A stretch of 64,000 nucleotides of DNA from Siphonodentalium dalli (lineage: Eukaryota > Mollusca > Scaphopoda > Gadilida > Siphonodentaliidae). The translations under genes were made by a program, and so were the position numbers. Positions 10,553 through 20,429 of the stretch are shown here, one piece after another; position 1 is the first letter of the stretch, and each line of letters opens with the position of its first letter. The notes below the pieces were generated by a model. It saw only the letters and a program-made list of their open reading frames with translations, was not told the origin of the DNA and did not search any database. The stretch spans positions 66,639,031 through 66,703,030 of the forward strand of contig CP136065.1 in NCBI GenBank assembly GCA_032622095.1, written 5' to 3'.

Positions 10553-11049
10553 CAATCAGGCCTGAGAATATGGTGTTGGACATTTGCAGAATGAGGTCCC
10601 CAGAGGGTGAATTTAGTGATGCTACACTGCACAGCAGGCTAGGATAACTAAATTCACCCTCTGGGGACCTCATTCTGCTTAGGCTTCATCTTCTCTTGAA
10701 AGTTTCTTTATTATCAAATTTCTATAGAAATTTCTTCACAGAGATTCTATTTCTGTTTTAGTTCAGTTTTTCTATATCCCAAATTGGCAGACGACACATT
10801 ACATAATCGAGGTTCCGAATGGGTGTACATCACAATATTCACCATTGGGAACTTCAGTCTGAGTCTATGTCTCCCACAGCAGATGAGACCATGCAGAATG
10901 AGGTCCCCAGAGGGTGAATTTGGTGATGCTAGCCCGCTATGCGGGATAGCATCACTAAATTCACCCTCTGGGGACCTCATTCTGCAAATGACAGGCACAC
11001 TAAACTCAGGCAGAATGAGGTCCCCAGATAGTGAATTTAGTGATGCTTA
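10553..11049. mobile_element. MITE family B, composite copy with two and a half hairpins
   Basis: One hairpin lies at 10588-10679 (GCAGAATGAGGTCCCCAGAG ... CTGGGGACCTCATTCTGC) and one at 10893-10985. They are separated by a conserved middle segment (TATCCCAAATTGGCAGACG, CGAATGGGTGTACATCAC). A third, partial arm follows at 11010-11049. This is the full-length architecture of the family. Confidence 0.85.
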
Positions 11050-11209
11050 AATCCGTTGACGTCACATGACAAATCACTTTTGCTCAACCATGAAACCGGA
11101 ACATTAAAATAAAAGCATCATTACACATGACAAAATAAGCCCTGTACATGTACCTAAATAAACCTTGTTAGTCTGTTTTATTTAATTCACAGATTCTAGG
11201 ATGGGTGCG

Positions 11210-11365
11210 TGTAATAAACACAGAACGATATGTGTGTTAATTGTTGTTGATACCACACTAGTGCCATCAACAAGGATGAACTCGATGCTGCATCTCATTT
11301 TATTCTTCGCGCTAGCACGTGTGCCATATCAACAAACCCATTAACACACTCGTGTTGTTCTGTGT
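11210..11365. mobile_element. MITE family E, imperfect hairpin
   Basis: The left arm, AAACACAGAACGATATGTGT and GTTAATTGTTGTTGATA, pairs imperfectly with the right arm TATCAACAAACCCATTAACA and ACACTCGTGTTGTTCTGTGT. A related element with ACAGAACACAAC ends lies at 23695-23845. Confidence 0.65.
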
Positions 11366-11888
11366 ATATATATGTACTCATTCCAATTTCCTCATTAGAA
11401 GATTCTTAAAATGTTCTTGTCATGTCAAAAGGTAATGATTTCAGGTGTTTTTATCTCCACTATATTGTGCACATGAAGCAGCACATCTTCTGATTATTTA
11501 TACCAAACACTGTTTTAGTAAACTTAGAGTATGTTATAATAATGCATATACTAGTAGGAAGTTTATGTGTTATGAAATATCATGCAGCATGAGTGGGATG
11601 TTTGTAAGTGACAGAATGTGTTGTGTGCCTGTGTTGATACAGAAGGGTGTTTATGGATTTCGAGAGAGGATATCTATTTCTGACAACAAAATTCTTAATA
11701 TAATTTATAATTCCGATGTAATATACCATTCACATTTGCATTGGAACCATCTGCTTTATATGTGAATTAATTCTTAAATATTGCAGTAGTATATATATAT
11801 TGATGTAATTGTAATACTATATATGGGTGCTTCATGCTTGAAATAAATTAATATAATAATAGCATCTTGTCCATCTGTTCTTTTGCAG
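11366..11888. other. Intron, no recognised element
   Basis: This AT-rich sequence ends in the exon-5 acceptor. The open frame at 11445-11765 has no recognisable motif and no flanking splice logic, so I treat it as chance. Confidence 0.4.
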
Positions 11889-11924
11889 ATAACTCCAACC
11901 AGAACACAAGTATTTTGAGTCAAG
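11889..11924 (+). CDS. Exon 5 (36-nt micro-exon) of the Q-rich protein gene
   Basis: The acceptor is TTCTTTTGCAG and the donor AGTCAAG|GTAAAA. The exon is 36 nt, phase 1 to phase 1, and encodes (D)NSNQNTSILSQ(G). It can be skipped without changing the frame. It was recognised from splice sites, phase and the Asn/Gln/Ser composition. A family A MITE starts 18 nt after the donor. Confidence is lower because of its small size. Confidence 0.6.
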
Positions 11925-11942
11925 GTAAAAATATCATTTTGG

Positions 11943-12180
11943 TTCACCCTTCCATGACTGGAGGTGCCAATGCATTCTCTTTTAAATGCGAGTCTCCCAT
12001 TGGGAACCTCACATTTATAGGAGACTATATTGGCTTTACAATATTTACCCTGACCTTGTAAGCCAGTGCATTCTCTTATATATGCGAGGCTCCCTGTGGG
12101 AGACTCGCATATATAAGAGAATGCTCTGGCACAGGATCTTTAATGCTGCACCAACGCAGCTCCCGTCATGAAAGGGTTAA
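11943..12180. mobile_element. MITE family A, full copy
   Basis: The left end TTCACCCTTCCATGACTGGA and right end TCCCGTCATGAAAGGGTTAA are inverted. It has two internal hairpins: a decayed one (11967-12038) and a perfect one (12063-12131, GCCAGTGCATTCTC... / ...GAGAATGCTCTGGC). It starts 18 nt downstream of the exon-5 donor. Confidence 0.85.
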
Positions 12181-12183
12181 ACA

Positions 12184-12734
12184 CAGGGACCAGTCTAGAG
12201 TATTCTAATTGGGAGAAGACACTTCTTCCTATTAGATTATTGGGGAGAAATGGACTCTTATCAAGAGAAATCATAAATGCTGAAGTTTGATTTACTCTCT
12301 AACGTCACCTATCTGTGATCAAACAAGCCTTGAAATAGGGTGTCTGTCATTTGCAAAATGAGGTCCCCAGAGGGTGAATTTAGTGATGCTACCCCGCAAA
12401 TTCACCTCATTCTGCTTACACCTCAGCAGAATGAGGTTCCCAGAGGGTGAATTTGGTGATGCTAGCCCGCTATGCAGGGTAGCATCACTAAATTCACCCT
12501 CTGGGGACCTCATTCTGCAAATGACAAGACACCCTATTTCAAGGCTTGTGATCAAATGAGTATTATGCAAAACAAGAGTGCATTTATAATATCATTATAA
12601 TCAGTAAATGCTGTTTGGAAATATGCATACTGATATATGGGAGAGAAGTCACTTCTCCCTAGGACAAAACATGGGAGAAGTGGCACATTTTATGCAGAAA
12701 ATGTCTCCCAAATTGCCCTCTAGGCTGATCCCTG
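12184..12734. mobile_element. TIR element F (CAGGGA ends) carrying a nested MITE
   Basis: The ends CAGGGACCAGTCTAGAG and CTCTAGGCTGATCCCTG form ~17-bp TIRs. Flanks GTTAAACA / GTTAACCC may be a decayed 8-bp duplication. A reverse copy without the nested MITE lies at 27297-27597, which confirms that 12320-12556 is a later insertion. Confidence 0.75.
12320..12556. mobile_element. MITE family B nested in element F
   Basis: Symmetric outer ends AAGCCTTGAAATAGGGTGTC / GACACCCTATTTCAAGGCTT flank a short hairpin with a truncated right arm (12356-12413) and a full one (12425-12519, GCAGAATGAGGTTCCCAGAG ... GGGGACCTCATTCTGC). Confidence 0.85.
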
Positions 12735-12736
12735 GT

Positions 12737-13018
12737 TAACCCTTTGTATGCTAAATACTGATTGATGACTAGTTATCCCTTATGCAATGTTCAGATAATA
12801 AGTTCATTAAACGATCATAGGTCGTTTGTTGAACTTATTATCTAAACATTTCCCACCAATGAATATGAATTCATCTGCACTTGTATTATCATTTCATCTG
12901 GCTGTTATCTGCTCATTTATCCTTACCGATAACTTCCCTCCAAATGAATAATAGACTATTCCAATGTACACTTTTATAACTGAGTGGGAGAACTCATTTT
13001 GTATAGAAAGAGTCAATG
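12737..13018. mobile_element. MITE family C, near full-length
   Basis: The element starts AACCCTTTGTATGCTAAATA and ends ATTTTGTATAGAAAGAGT, which are inverted ends. The central hairpin is CAATGTTCAGATAATAAGTT ... AACTTATTATCTAAACATT. It abuts element F. Confidence 0.8.
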
Positions 13019-13271
13019 ATGTTTTCAAGGTGCCAGGCTCATTTCCACATGCATTCAGTTTTGAAATGGAATAATTCATCTGAAAACATCAGAGTTGGAC
13101 AGTTGAGGAAATGTCGGCCGAGCTCATGGACGTTCCGGCACTTTATTTTCTTGACATTTGGCACCCGTTTTTTGTACGCTTGGACATTTCGGCACCTTCA
13201 CGTTGATGTATCGGCATGTCATGCAAGACAATTTGGCACTTTGTTTAGTTTTTATACGCCCGTTTGAAAAA
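13019..13271. other. Intron sequence between MITEs
   Basis: There are two weak repeats of a CGGCAC...TTTGGCAC motif (13136-13245) and no other structure. Open frames on both strands here are short and unsupported. Confidence 0.4.
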
Positions 13272-13440
13272 AATGATTTGCACAGTGGGCTAGCATCACT
13301 AAATTCACTCTCTGGGGACCTCATTCTGCTTAGGCCTCATCTGCTATCGGAGACCTAGACACAGATTTAAGTTCCCTGATGGTGAATATGGTGATGTGCA
13401 CCCATTGGGCACCTCGATTATGCATTGTGTCGTCGGCCAG
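13272..13440. mobile_element. MITE family B, right-hand fragment
   Basis: The left hairpin arm is missing. The right arm reads CTAGCATCACTAAATTCACT then GGGGACCTCATTCTGCTTAG. The conserved middle segment (GAGACCTAGACACAG, GGTGAATATGGTGATG, GGGCACCTCGATTATG) follows. Confidence 0.75.
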
Positions 13441-15420
13441 TTTAGGGATAACAGATTATAATAGTGCAGAAGGATTCATATTCTTAAGGCCTAAAAAAAA
13501 AATACGTTTGTTTCCGCTAACCCGACTGACCCTATTTTAAACCCCCGACCCTAAACTTTTTATTGCCATTTTTTTTTACTTAATTTTTTTTTTTTAATTT
13601 AGGTCTCAATTCATATCATAACAAGATGCAAAACATTTATATATTTATATTTATCATATGACTCAATCATTATTTACGTTGGAACGTATGTCATAAATCA
13701 ATTTCATATGAACTACTAGTTCATATCACCTTCCGATAATTGGATTGGTTTGTTGACAAAAAGTGTGTTCTGAATGGCAGCCTGGGCCGAGCCGCATCTC
13801 TAACTAAATGCAGGTCAAATTCGTGCGCGTCAATCAACGCGATGCCGAAATTCTCGCAATTATAATCTTGAAATATATACTTTTGGACATTGTTATATGA
13901 TAAATAGAATATGTAATTCGTATTTATTTAATAAACATACGATATAATGTCACAAACTGAGAACAGAATAGCGCAATATATCTTCGCGTGCATATTATTT
14001 CTGCTAGTTCACCAGGTGTAATTGGGCTTCCGGTGCAATGAAGTGACGTCACATTTTTTTAACCTTTTGCTGCCGATGTCATATAGCTATTTAGTGATTT
14101 GTGTGCGTTTTTGACATTATAATCAATATATAGGTGTCATATGATAAATAGAATATGTAATTCGTGTTTCTCTCATATGATATTTATGAAACTCGTCGCG
14201 AATTTTCAGTTTTCTCTCGCCTGAGGCTCGAGAAAACTGAAAATTCTTAGACTCGTTTCATAAATATCATATGAGAGAAACACTCATTTCATATCCTCTA
14301 TATATTGACATAAGAAATTTAAGTTTACAAAAAGATTTAAGTTTAACAGTTGCATGGAATCATACTGTAAAGTATGTTTGGTTTTATCTAGCTTTCATCT
14401 GTGAAAACTTCAAATAATTTGAGTTCAGGTATGTTATCATTCAGACTTCAGTATTTCAATCAATTACAGCACAGGAACATTAACAATTTGATCAAATCAA
14501 CCTGGTTATCAAGTGGGATCTCATAATACCAAATGAAAAATTAACATAGAGATTAGTACCATATATATTCATTACTACCTTAATACATGTACATTGTTTC
14601 TATACTACATGTACATGTAGTATTTCTGTACTACATGTACTAGTACATGTAGTATATTATGTACGGTATGTGTCTCACTTGAATTTTATAAAATAGCCTA
14701 TTTGTGAATTAGAGTGATAATGGCAAGTCTCATTTCAAGCAGGATAAGCATAATCCATTGAACCAAAAGATATCTGACAATAACTTATAAGCATTTCCAA
14801 TCCATGCATATATAAAAAGTTCCAAAGTTATGCTTGAGAAACTTGATCAACTTGACCTCTCAGTAAAATTCAAAATACTGACTCAAAGAGCCTTAGATTA
14901 GCTCTAAGACTAAATGCAATGGATTTAAAAAAAAATTTCCAGGGGAAGAACCCCCACCAATCATCAGGGCTCAGGCCTTCAGGTTATGCCTTCGGCATAT
15001 CATTGCTCAAAAACAGGTGTCCCCAAAAAATACCTAGATCCTTCACTGAATGCGGAGGAGAAGGTGGTGTTGTGAAGCAATCCTTAAGAAATCGATACAA
15101 GACGGTCACTCCAATATGTGAACAGTGCAGTGGTGCTGGACTGACTCCAGTTGTCGCCAGACCATATGGGAATTATTATGATTATCAAAGACTATATTAG
15201 TATATAGACTATTATATATGTAAATATTAAAGCATATGTAAGATTTAAGCCTACCTACCTACCCTAAATTTTTTTAGCTCGTTAGCGGAAACAAAGGTAT
15301 TATTTTTTTAGGCCTAAGTGGGAAATGTTTAAGCTTAAGTGGGATAATAAGTTCAGCAAACGACTAATAAACATATTATGTGAACATTTCCTAAGGGAAT
15401 TACCCATCAATGAATATTTA
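13441..15420. mobile_element. MITE family C (inverted) split by TIR element G
   Basis: The reversed C sequence (GTGCAGAAGGATTCATATTC) stops at 13485. It resumes after the insertion with TGGGAAATGTTTAAGC and GATAATAAGTTCAGCAAACG to about 15420. The interruption is the 1.83-kb element at 13486-15318. Confidence 0.65.
13486..15318. mobile_element. TIR element G inserted in a family C MITE
   Basis: Both ends carry GGCCTAAAAAAA followed by TTTGTTTCCGCTAAC (left 13488-13520; right 15275-15316 in reverse). Interior features are a ~120-bp hairpin at 14165-14283 (GTTTCTCTCATATGATATTT ... and its complement), a short direct repeat TCATATGATAAATAGAATAT, and palindromic TACATGTAC tracts at 14585-14655. 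The only notable frame, 14919-15200, has a cysteine-containing C-terminus but no recognised domain. No transposase was identified. Confidence 0.6.
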
Positions 15421-15514
15421 CTGAAGAACGGGGTAACAGAAACTAAATTTGCAGTAGTAAGTCAATGTTTGGACTAAAATCTCTGGCACTAACATTTGAA
15501 CTATGCCATATTGG

Positions 15515-15725
15515 TACAGTAATGCCCTAATTAATCGACTCCTTAACCACAGCAGAATTATGGGTAATTTTTCAGGATTTAGTCGGAAATATGGCTTGTT
15601 GCCATTCGTCGGAAAGGTCTCAATGAGAGCTTTCCGATGAATGGCAACAAGCCATATTTCCGACCTTAAAAATTACCCATAATTCTGCTGTGATTATAGA
15701 GTCGATTAATTAGGGCATTACTGTA
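15515..15725. mobile_element. MITE family D, full long-hairpin copy
   Basis: This is one long foldback: TACAGTAATGCCCTAATTAA ... TTAATTAGGGCATTACTGTA. Arms of about 95 nt pair with few mismatches (AGCAGAATTATGGGTAATTT / AAATTACCCATAATTCTGCT; ATATGGCTTGTTGCCATTC / GAATGGCAACAAGCCATAT) around a GGTCTCAATGAGAGC loop. Confidence 0.9.
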
Positions 15726-15915
15726 TTTCCCTTAGGAACAGCCGTTTGTTGAATTTATTATCTGGACATTTCCCAGCAATGAATATGAATCCCTCTTCAC
15801 TTGAATTGACATTTCGCCTGTCTATCATCTGCTTACATTTCCTGAACATCCCTCCGAATGAATAATAGACCATTCCAAAGTATATTTTATAACTCAGTAA
15901 TAAAAGTGTTAAACC
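15726..15915. mobile_element. MITE family C, partial, adjoining family D
   Basis: This is the right half of a C element: CCGTTTGTTGAATTTATTAT, CTGGACATTTCCCAGCAATG, CCTGAACATCCCTCC and AATAATAGACCATTCC. Its left half is missing where the D element ends. Confidence 0.65.
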
Positions 15916-15927
15916 TGACCGATGTCA

Positions 15928-16696
15928 GTATTTTAGAACCCCCCGCCCAACTCCCACTATGGCTGTCAGTAATATAACAGCCAATATTCATATAAATTTC
16001 TGTATTTCAGAAACCCCCACTCCCACTATGACTGTCAGTAAAATCAATGTCTGAATTTCAGAACCCCCACCCACTCCCACTATGAGTGTCAGTAATATAA
16101 CGGCCAATATTAATATCAATGTCTGTATTTCAAAACCCCCCACTCCCGCTATGACTATCAGTAAAATCAATGTCTGAATTTCAGACCCCCCCCCCACTCC
16201 CACTATGAGTGTCAGTAATATAACGGCCAATATTAATATCAATGTCTGTATTTCAGAAACCCCCCACTCCCACTACGACTCAATAAAATCAATGTCTGAA
16301 TTTCAGAACCCCCCCCCCCCCCCCCACTCCCACTAGAACTGTCAGTAATATAATGGCCAATATTAATATCAATGTCTGTATTTCAGCTCCCATTATGACT
16401 GTCAGTAAAATCAATGTCTGAATTTCAGAACCCCCCCACTCCCACTATGAGTGTCAGTAATATAATGGCCAATATTAATATCAATGTCTGTATTTCAGAA
16501 ACCCCCACTCCAACTACGACTGTCCGTAAAATCAATGTCTGAATTTCAGAAACCCCCCCCCCCCCACTCCCACTAGAACTGTCAGTAATATAATGGCCAA
16601 TATTAATATCAATGTCTGTATTTCAGAAACCCCCCACTCCCACTATGAGTGTCGGTAATATAACAGCCAATATTAATATCAATGTCTGTATTTCAG
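15928..16696 (+). repeat. Tandem array of duplicated splice acceptors with exon starts
   Basis: Alternating ~51- and ~72-bp half-units repeat CAATGTCTG(T/A)ATTTCAG|AACCCCCCACTCCC and CACTATGA(C/G)TGTCAGTAA. AG acceptors end at 15936, 16010, 16061, 16184, 16256, 16306, 16386, 16428, 16498, 16549, 16626 and 16696. One copy (~16131) has lost its AG (TTTCAAAA). The poly-C part varies in length from about 5 to 16 C. The last copy is the acceptor of exon 6. Extra copies lie only on the intron side. Confidence 0.95.
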
Positions 16697-17031
16697 AACC
16701 CCCCACTCCCACTACGACTGTCAGTAATATAACAGCCAATATTAATATCTCCAATCTGACTGGGATGCCGCCAAATATCAACATTCAGAATCTGACGGGT
16801 TTACCCGGGATCAACATAGCAAACCTCCAGGGCCTTCCCAGCATGCACGTGTCTCTGACGGGCGTGACGATGCCGGGAGGAAACATCGCAGTTCCGGTAC
16901 CGATCAGCGTTATCGGTGGCAACCAGCAGTTAATACAGAACCAGGCAGGGTACACGTGTTCTGTGGGCAATGCAGTGACCATCTCCGGGAACAACGCTGT
17001 ATCATCTATTGCACCATCGACCATCAATCAG
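16697..17031 (+). CDS. Exon 6 (largest internal exon) of the Q-rich protein gene
   Basis: The acceptor is CTGTATTTCAG and the donor CAATCAG|GTTAGT. The exon enters in phase 1 and leaves in phase 0. After (E)PPTPTTTVSNITANINIS, the product has repeated N-L-x-G-(L/M)-P motifs (NLTGMPP, NLTGLPG, NLQGLPS), then a hydrophobic glycine-rich stretch (VSLTGVTMPGGNIAVPVPIS), QQLIQNQAG, and a Ser/Asn-rich end STINQ. Codon use is more GC-rich than the introns, which supports real coding. The short N-L-x-G-L-P repeats resemble those in disordered co-activator tails. No enzyme motif is present. An SPT20/SUPT20H-like tail is possible but unproven. Confidence 0.8.
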
Positions 17032-17053
17032 GTTAGTGGGAAAACAATGTTTG

Positions 17054-17155
17054 TGGACATTTGCAGAATGAGGTCCCCAGTGGGTGAATTAAGTGACGCT
17101 ATGCCAAACAGCAGGCTACCATCACAAAATTCACCCTCTGGGGACCTCATGGCTT
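17054..17155. mobile_element. MITE family B hairpin just inside an intron
   Basis: The arms GCAGAATGAGGTCCCCAGTG / CTCTGGGGACCTCATGGC sit about 30 nt downstream of the exon-6 donor. If exon 6 read through its donor, the open frame would continue through the MITE to the TGA at 17155-17157. Confidence 0.8.
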
Positions 17156-17502
17156 GAGTAAACTCCTCATATTTGCACAGTGCACTTTTAATTATTTAGG
17201 TTAGCATGTTCGGCTTGTAGCGTTGTCAACACAACAGTATGAGTTTGCTCCCTGTTGGTCAACTATTAAGTTTCTCGCAACAGTGGCTTCGTCAGATTAA
17301 GCAACGTGTTACTGTCAGGTCTTACACTGTTCAAATCTCATGCCAAGTTGTGACCCTTGCACAATGTAACTTGTACTTTGACAGCAACACAATGTGAGTA
17401 ATTTGAGCTACTGAATTGCAACAGTACCATCTTAATTGTGATTCAAACATATTATTTAATAATGACACAAGCATGACTCTGAATTACAATAAATGGGAAG
17501 CA
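17156..17502. other. Intron, nothing recognised
   Basis: Mixed-composition intron sequence with several CAACA...TGTTG short palindromes. It has no exon signals consistent with the phase of neighbouring exons. Confidence 0.4.
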
Positions 17503-17746
17503 TTAACCCTTCCATGACTGGAACTTCCTGAAATTTTGTGAAAACCCTGTGCCAATGTATTCTCTTATATTTACGAGTCTCTAATAGGGAGCCTTGCATA
17601 TATAAGAGAATACATTGGCCTAATTAATATTCACATTGACCTTGTAAGCCAGTGCATTCCTATGGGAGACTCGCATATACAAGAGAATGCACTGGCACAG
17701 GGTCTTTAATGCTGCACCAACGCAGCTTCCTTCATGAAAGAGTTAA
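17503..17746. mobile_element. MITE family A, full copy
   Basis: The ends are TTAACCCTTCCATGACTGGA / TTCCTTCATGAAAGAGTTAA. Inner hairpins are GCCAATGTATTCTC... (17549-17619) and GCCAGTGCATTCC...GAGAATGCACTGGC (17647-17697), the latter with a deleted left arm. Confidence 0.85.
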
Positions 17747-17944
17747 ATAACCTATCATAATTTAATAATTTTGGGCCAATTGAATATTCATAATATCATC
17801 TATGCACTGTCATGAAATATATGAATGGCGACTTACCTGTTCTTCCTATTTTGTGACAGAAACAAATGCACAGATTTTCGTGCAACAATATATTTTTGAA
17901 TATTTATGCCCCAATGACCGAAGGAAATGGTTGGTATACTGGAT

Positions 17945-18410
17945 TACATGCATCCGATCCTCTGTCCATCCGTCTCGGCAGATATCTAAACCACCCGTTG
18001 TATCTCGATTAAATTTGGTATGTATGTTCACTACTAGGAGGACATTCAAAGGATTGTTCAAGCATTTTATTCAGGATTTCCATTCTAGAGTTATTCATCT
18101 TTGTTTATCTGGAAATGTTTTTTTTATCTGGCTGAGCAGATATCTCCACCATCGGTTGTCGGATCTCAATGAAATTTGGTATGGATGTTCTCTGCTATGA
18201 GGACATTGAATGGAGTGTTCAAGCATTTTATTCAGGATTTCCATTCTAGAGTTATTCATCTTTGTTTATCTGGAAATGTTTGTTTTTTTGTTTGTCCAAG
18301 CAGATATCTCAACCATAGAAGATTTCTTGATGAAATTTGGTGTGGATCTTCACCACTATGAGGACATTCAATGGAGTGTTCAATGTTGAAATTTTGGTTT
18401 GTCTGCTTAA
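17945..18410 (+). mobile_element. Pearl-like element with ~165-bp core tandem repeats
   Basis: CCGATCCTCTGTCCATCCG is followed by three core units: CAGATATCT, AATTTGGTATG(T/G)ATGTTC, ATGAGGACATT and TTTCCATTCTAGAGTTATTC. Units 1 and 2 are nearly identical over ~90 nt. The same core occurs in the element at 57605-57965. The layout of microsatellite plus ~160-bp core repeats is that described for bivalve pearl/HINE elements. Confidence 0.65.
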
Positions 18411-18429
18411 GTATATCAGCCACAGGTCA

Positions 18430-19550
18430 TAGGTATGCCCACTCTAGGCCACAGGTATTGGGCACAAACAAACAAAAAATTATAAAAATATATAAAGGTA
18501 AGTATCAAGGCTGATAGTGAAAATAGGAGGTCAAAAATCATCCTCACAAAAGCAAATTTTTTTATCAAATTGATCTGGAATTCTAGCATTATGTGCCCAA
18601 GTAATCATATTTTTTGTTAAAGTTTAGCTTTCCGTCATACATTAAAAAAGTGAGCATAGAAAATCATTCGAAGTTGTCAATGAAATTTATTTTTTGGTAC
18701 CCGAAACATCGTCCAATGAAAAATCAAAAAATCAAATAATCCAACCCCTAAATCATCAAACTAAATAGCCCTATTGTCAAACAGACGTTGTTTCATGAAG
18801 TACAGCTAATTTGGTGGATGGTACTCAACATACATCGAGTTTAATAACAATTTATGTCCTTTTTTTTCGTCAGTTTTACAGAATTCTTTTCGCTGGAGGC
18901 CATTTTGAAAAACTGAAAGCGAAACTAACTTGAACTTTATTAAATTAATTTTAATATCTCTCTTTTAATTGATATCCGGCATTCTTAATGACAAAAATCA
19001 TGCGGTGGATATATAATACCCACTAGATAAGGAATTAGATAAAACATTTTTTTTTTATCGATGTAAAATTATTTTATTTTGGAGTCATTTACTGCAGCGT
19101 TTCTCGAGTTTGTTTCGCACTTTCAAAATGGCCTCCCGCGAAAAGAATCATGTAAAACTGATGGAAAAAAAAGACAAAAATCGTTATTAAACTCGATGTA
19201 TGTTGAGTACCACACCCAAATTAGCTGTTCTTCGTGATTTAGGGGTTGGATTGTTTGATTTTTTTATTTTTCAGGTACCAACCAAATAAATTTGCTTTTG
19301 CAACTTTAAATGTTTTTCTATGTTCACTAATCTCAAATATGACGGCGAACCAAACTTTTTTGAAAACTATGATTATTTGGTCACATAGTGCTGCAATTAC
19401 AGATCAATAAAAAATAAAATGTTGCTTTTGTAGAGAAAAATGCTGACCTCTATCAAAAATGAGATAGATACCTTTCAGAGATTTTTATTAAATTAAAAAA
19501 AATAAAAAAATTGTGCCTAATACCTGTGCTCTGGGCAGTATGCCTCATGG
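18430..19550. repeat. ~1.1-kb imperfect palindrome
   Basis: The left arm (about 18430-18930) and right arm (about 19085-19550) are reverse complements. Pairs include GGTATTGGGCACAA / TTGTGCCTAATACC, GGTACTCAACATACATCGAG / CTCGATGTATGTTGAGTACC, and GAATTCTTTTCGCTGGAGGC / GCCTCCCGCGAAAAGAATC. The spacer is ~150 nt of AT-rich DNA. Arm identity looks like 75-85%. It has no open frame of note, so it is probably a foldback transposon remnant. Confidence 0.85.
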
Positions 19551-19629
19551 TGGTATGCATGGGGCAACATCCGAGCTCTTGTTTGTGTGGTATTTGATTT
19601 TGGATTACTAGTAATTTTTTGGCTCAACT

Positions 19630-20090
19630 TTTTACTTTATATGGAGGGTGACCTCTAGATGGGAGCCATCAAAACTGTCCGAATTTCGTTGAAAAACATG
19701 ACTGCCAGTGGCCATCTTGGAGTTTACTCTTTGTAGGACTAAATCCTTTGGTACACACTACAGATGACACCATACTTGTCTGATCGTCACTAAACTTCGC
19801 ATGGATCTTCGGGTTGACCACAAGATGGGAGTAATCTCATTTTTCTGAATTTCGTTAAAAAACATGCCACCGGCAGCCATTTTGGATTTTACTCTTTGCA
19901 TTTACTAAATCCTTTAGCACAATCTACATTACACTTCCCTCGCACAATCTACAGTTCACTTCCCTCATCCTATCATCACCAAACTTCATCTTGATATTGA
20001 TCTACTTGATGGGAGCTATCAAATGTTTTTGAATTTGATTGGAAAAAATGGCCACCAGTGGCCATCTTGGATTTAACTTTATAAGTATCT
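19630..20090 (+). repeat. ~180-bp tandem repeat with 'GCCATCTTGGA' core
   Basis: Three diverged copies contain GATGGGAGC(C/T)ATCAAA, TGAATTTCGTT(A/G)AAAAA, CCAGTGGCCATCTTGGA and ACTCTTTG. Two more copies of the same family lie at 59460-59760. Confidence 0.7.
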
Positions 20091-20309
20091 CTTCATGTTG
20101 ATATCTAGTATTACTTATACATTTCAACTTTACGCAATCCTAATCGCTCCCCTCTCAAAGTTGATCTATAGTGTTATTGACACCTTCATTATTGAATCCA
20201 CCAAACAGTAATTTCCATATTCAACTGTTTATTGTTGAATTGAATTTAGGATGCGCCAGACCCGATTACTATACTGTTCTTTCTCCATGAGGTTGATTAT
20301 ATTTTCCAG

Positions 20310-20412
20310 CCTGTGTCATCGTCCATTATATCTACACAGCCTACACTCGTTGCTTCATCAGTGTCGGCGACTGCAGCATCATCAACTCCCATGCCTGGCG
20401 CTCCAACCACAG
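20310..20412 (+). CDS. Exon 7 of the Q-rich protein gene
   Basis: The acceptor is TATATTTTCCAG and the donor ACCACAG|GTATGT. The exon enters in phase 0 and leaves in phase 1, and encodes PVSSSIISTQPTLVASSVSA then TAASSTPMPGAPTT. The Ser/Thr/Ala/Pro composition matches the neighbouring exons. This frame (phase 0 from the acceptor) has no upstream ATG, so it is easily missed. A family B MITE begins about 20 nt past the exon end. Confidence 0.7.
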
Positions 20413-20429
20413 GTATGTATATTATTCTT

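Noticed and set aside
11445-11765. 106-codon open frame in intron 4
   Set aside because: AT-rich, no motif, no fitting splice sites or phase.
12900-13360. Overlapping short frames on both strands around MITE B/C junctions
   Set aside because: They cross MITE boundaries and hairpin arms, with no splice logic.
14919-15200. 93-codon frame with Cys pairs inside element G
   Set aside because: Two C-x2-C-like spacings only; no recognisable family and no conserved copy to compare.
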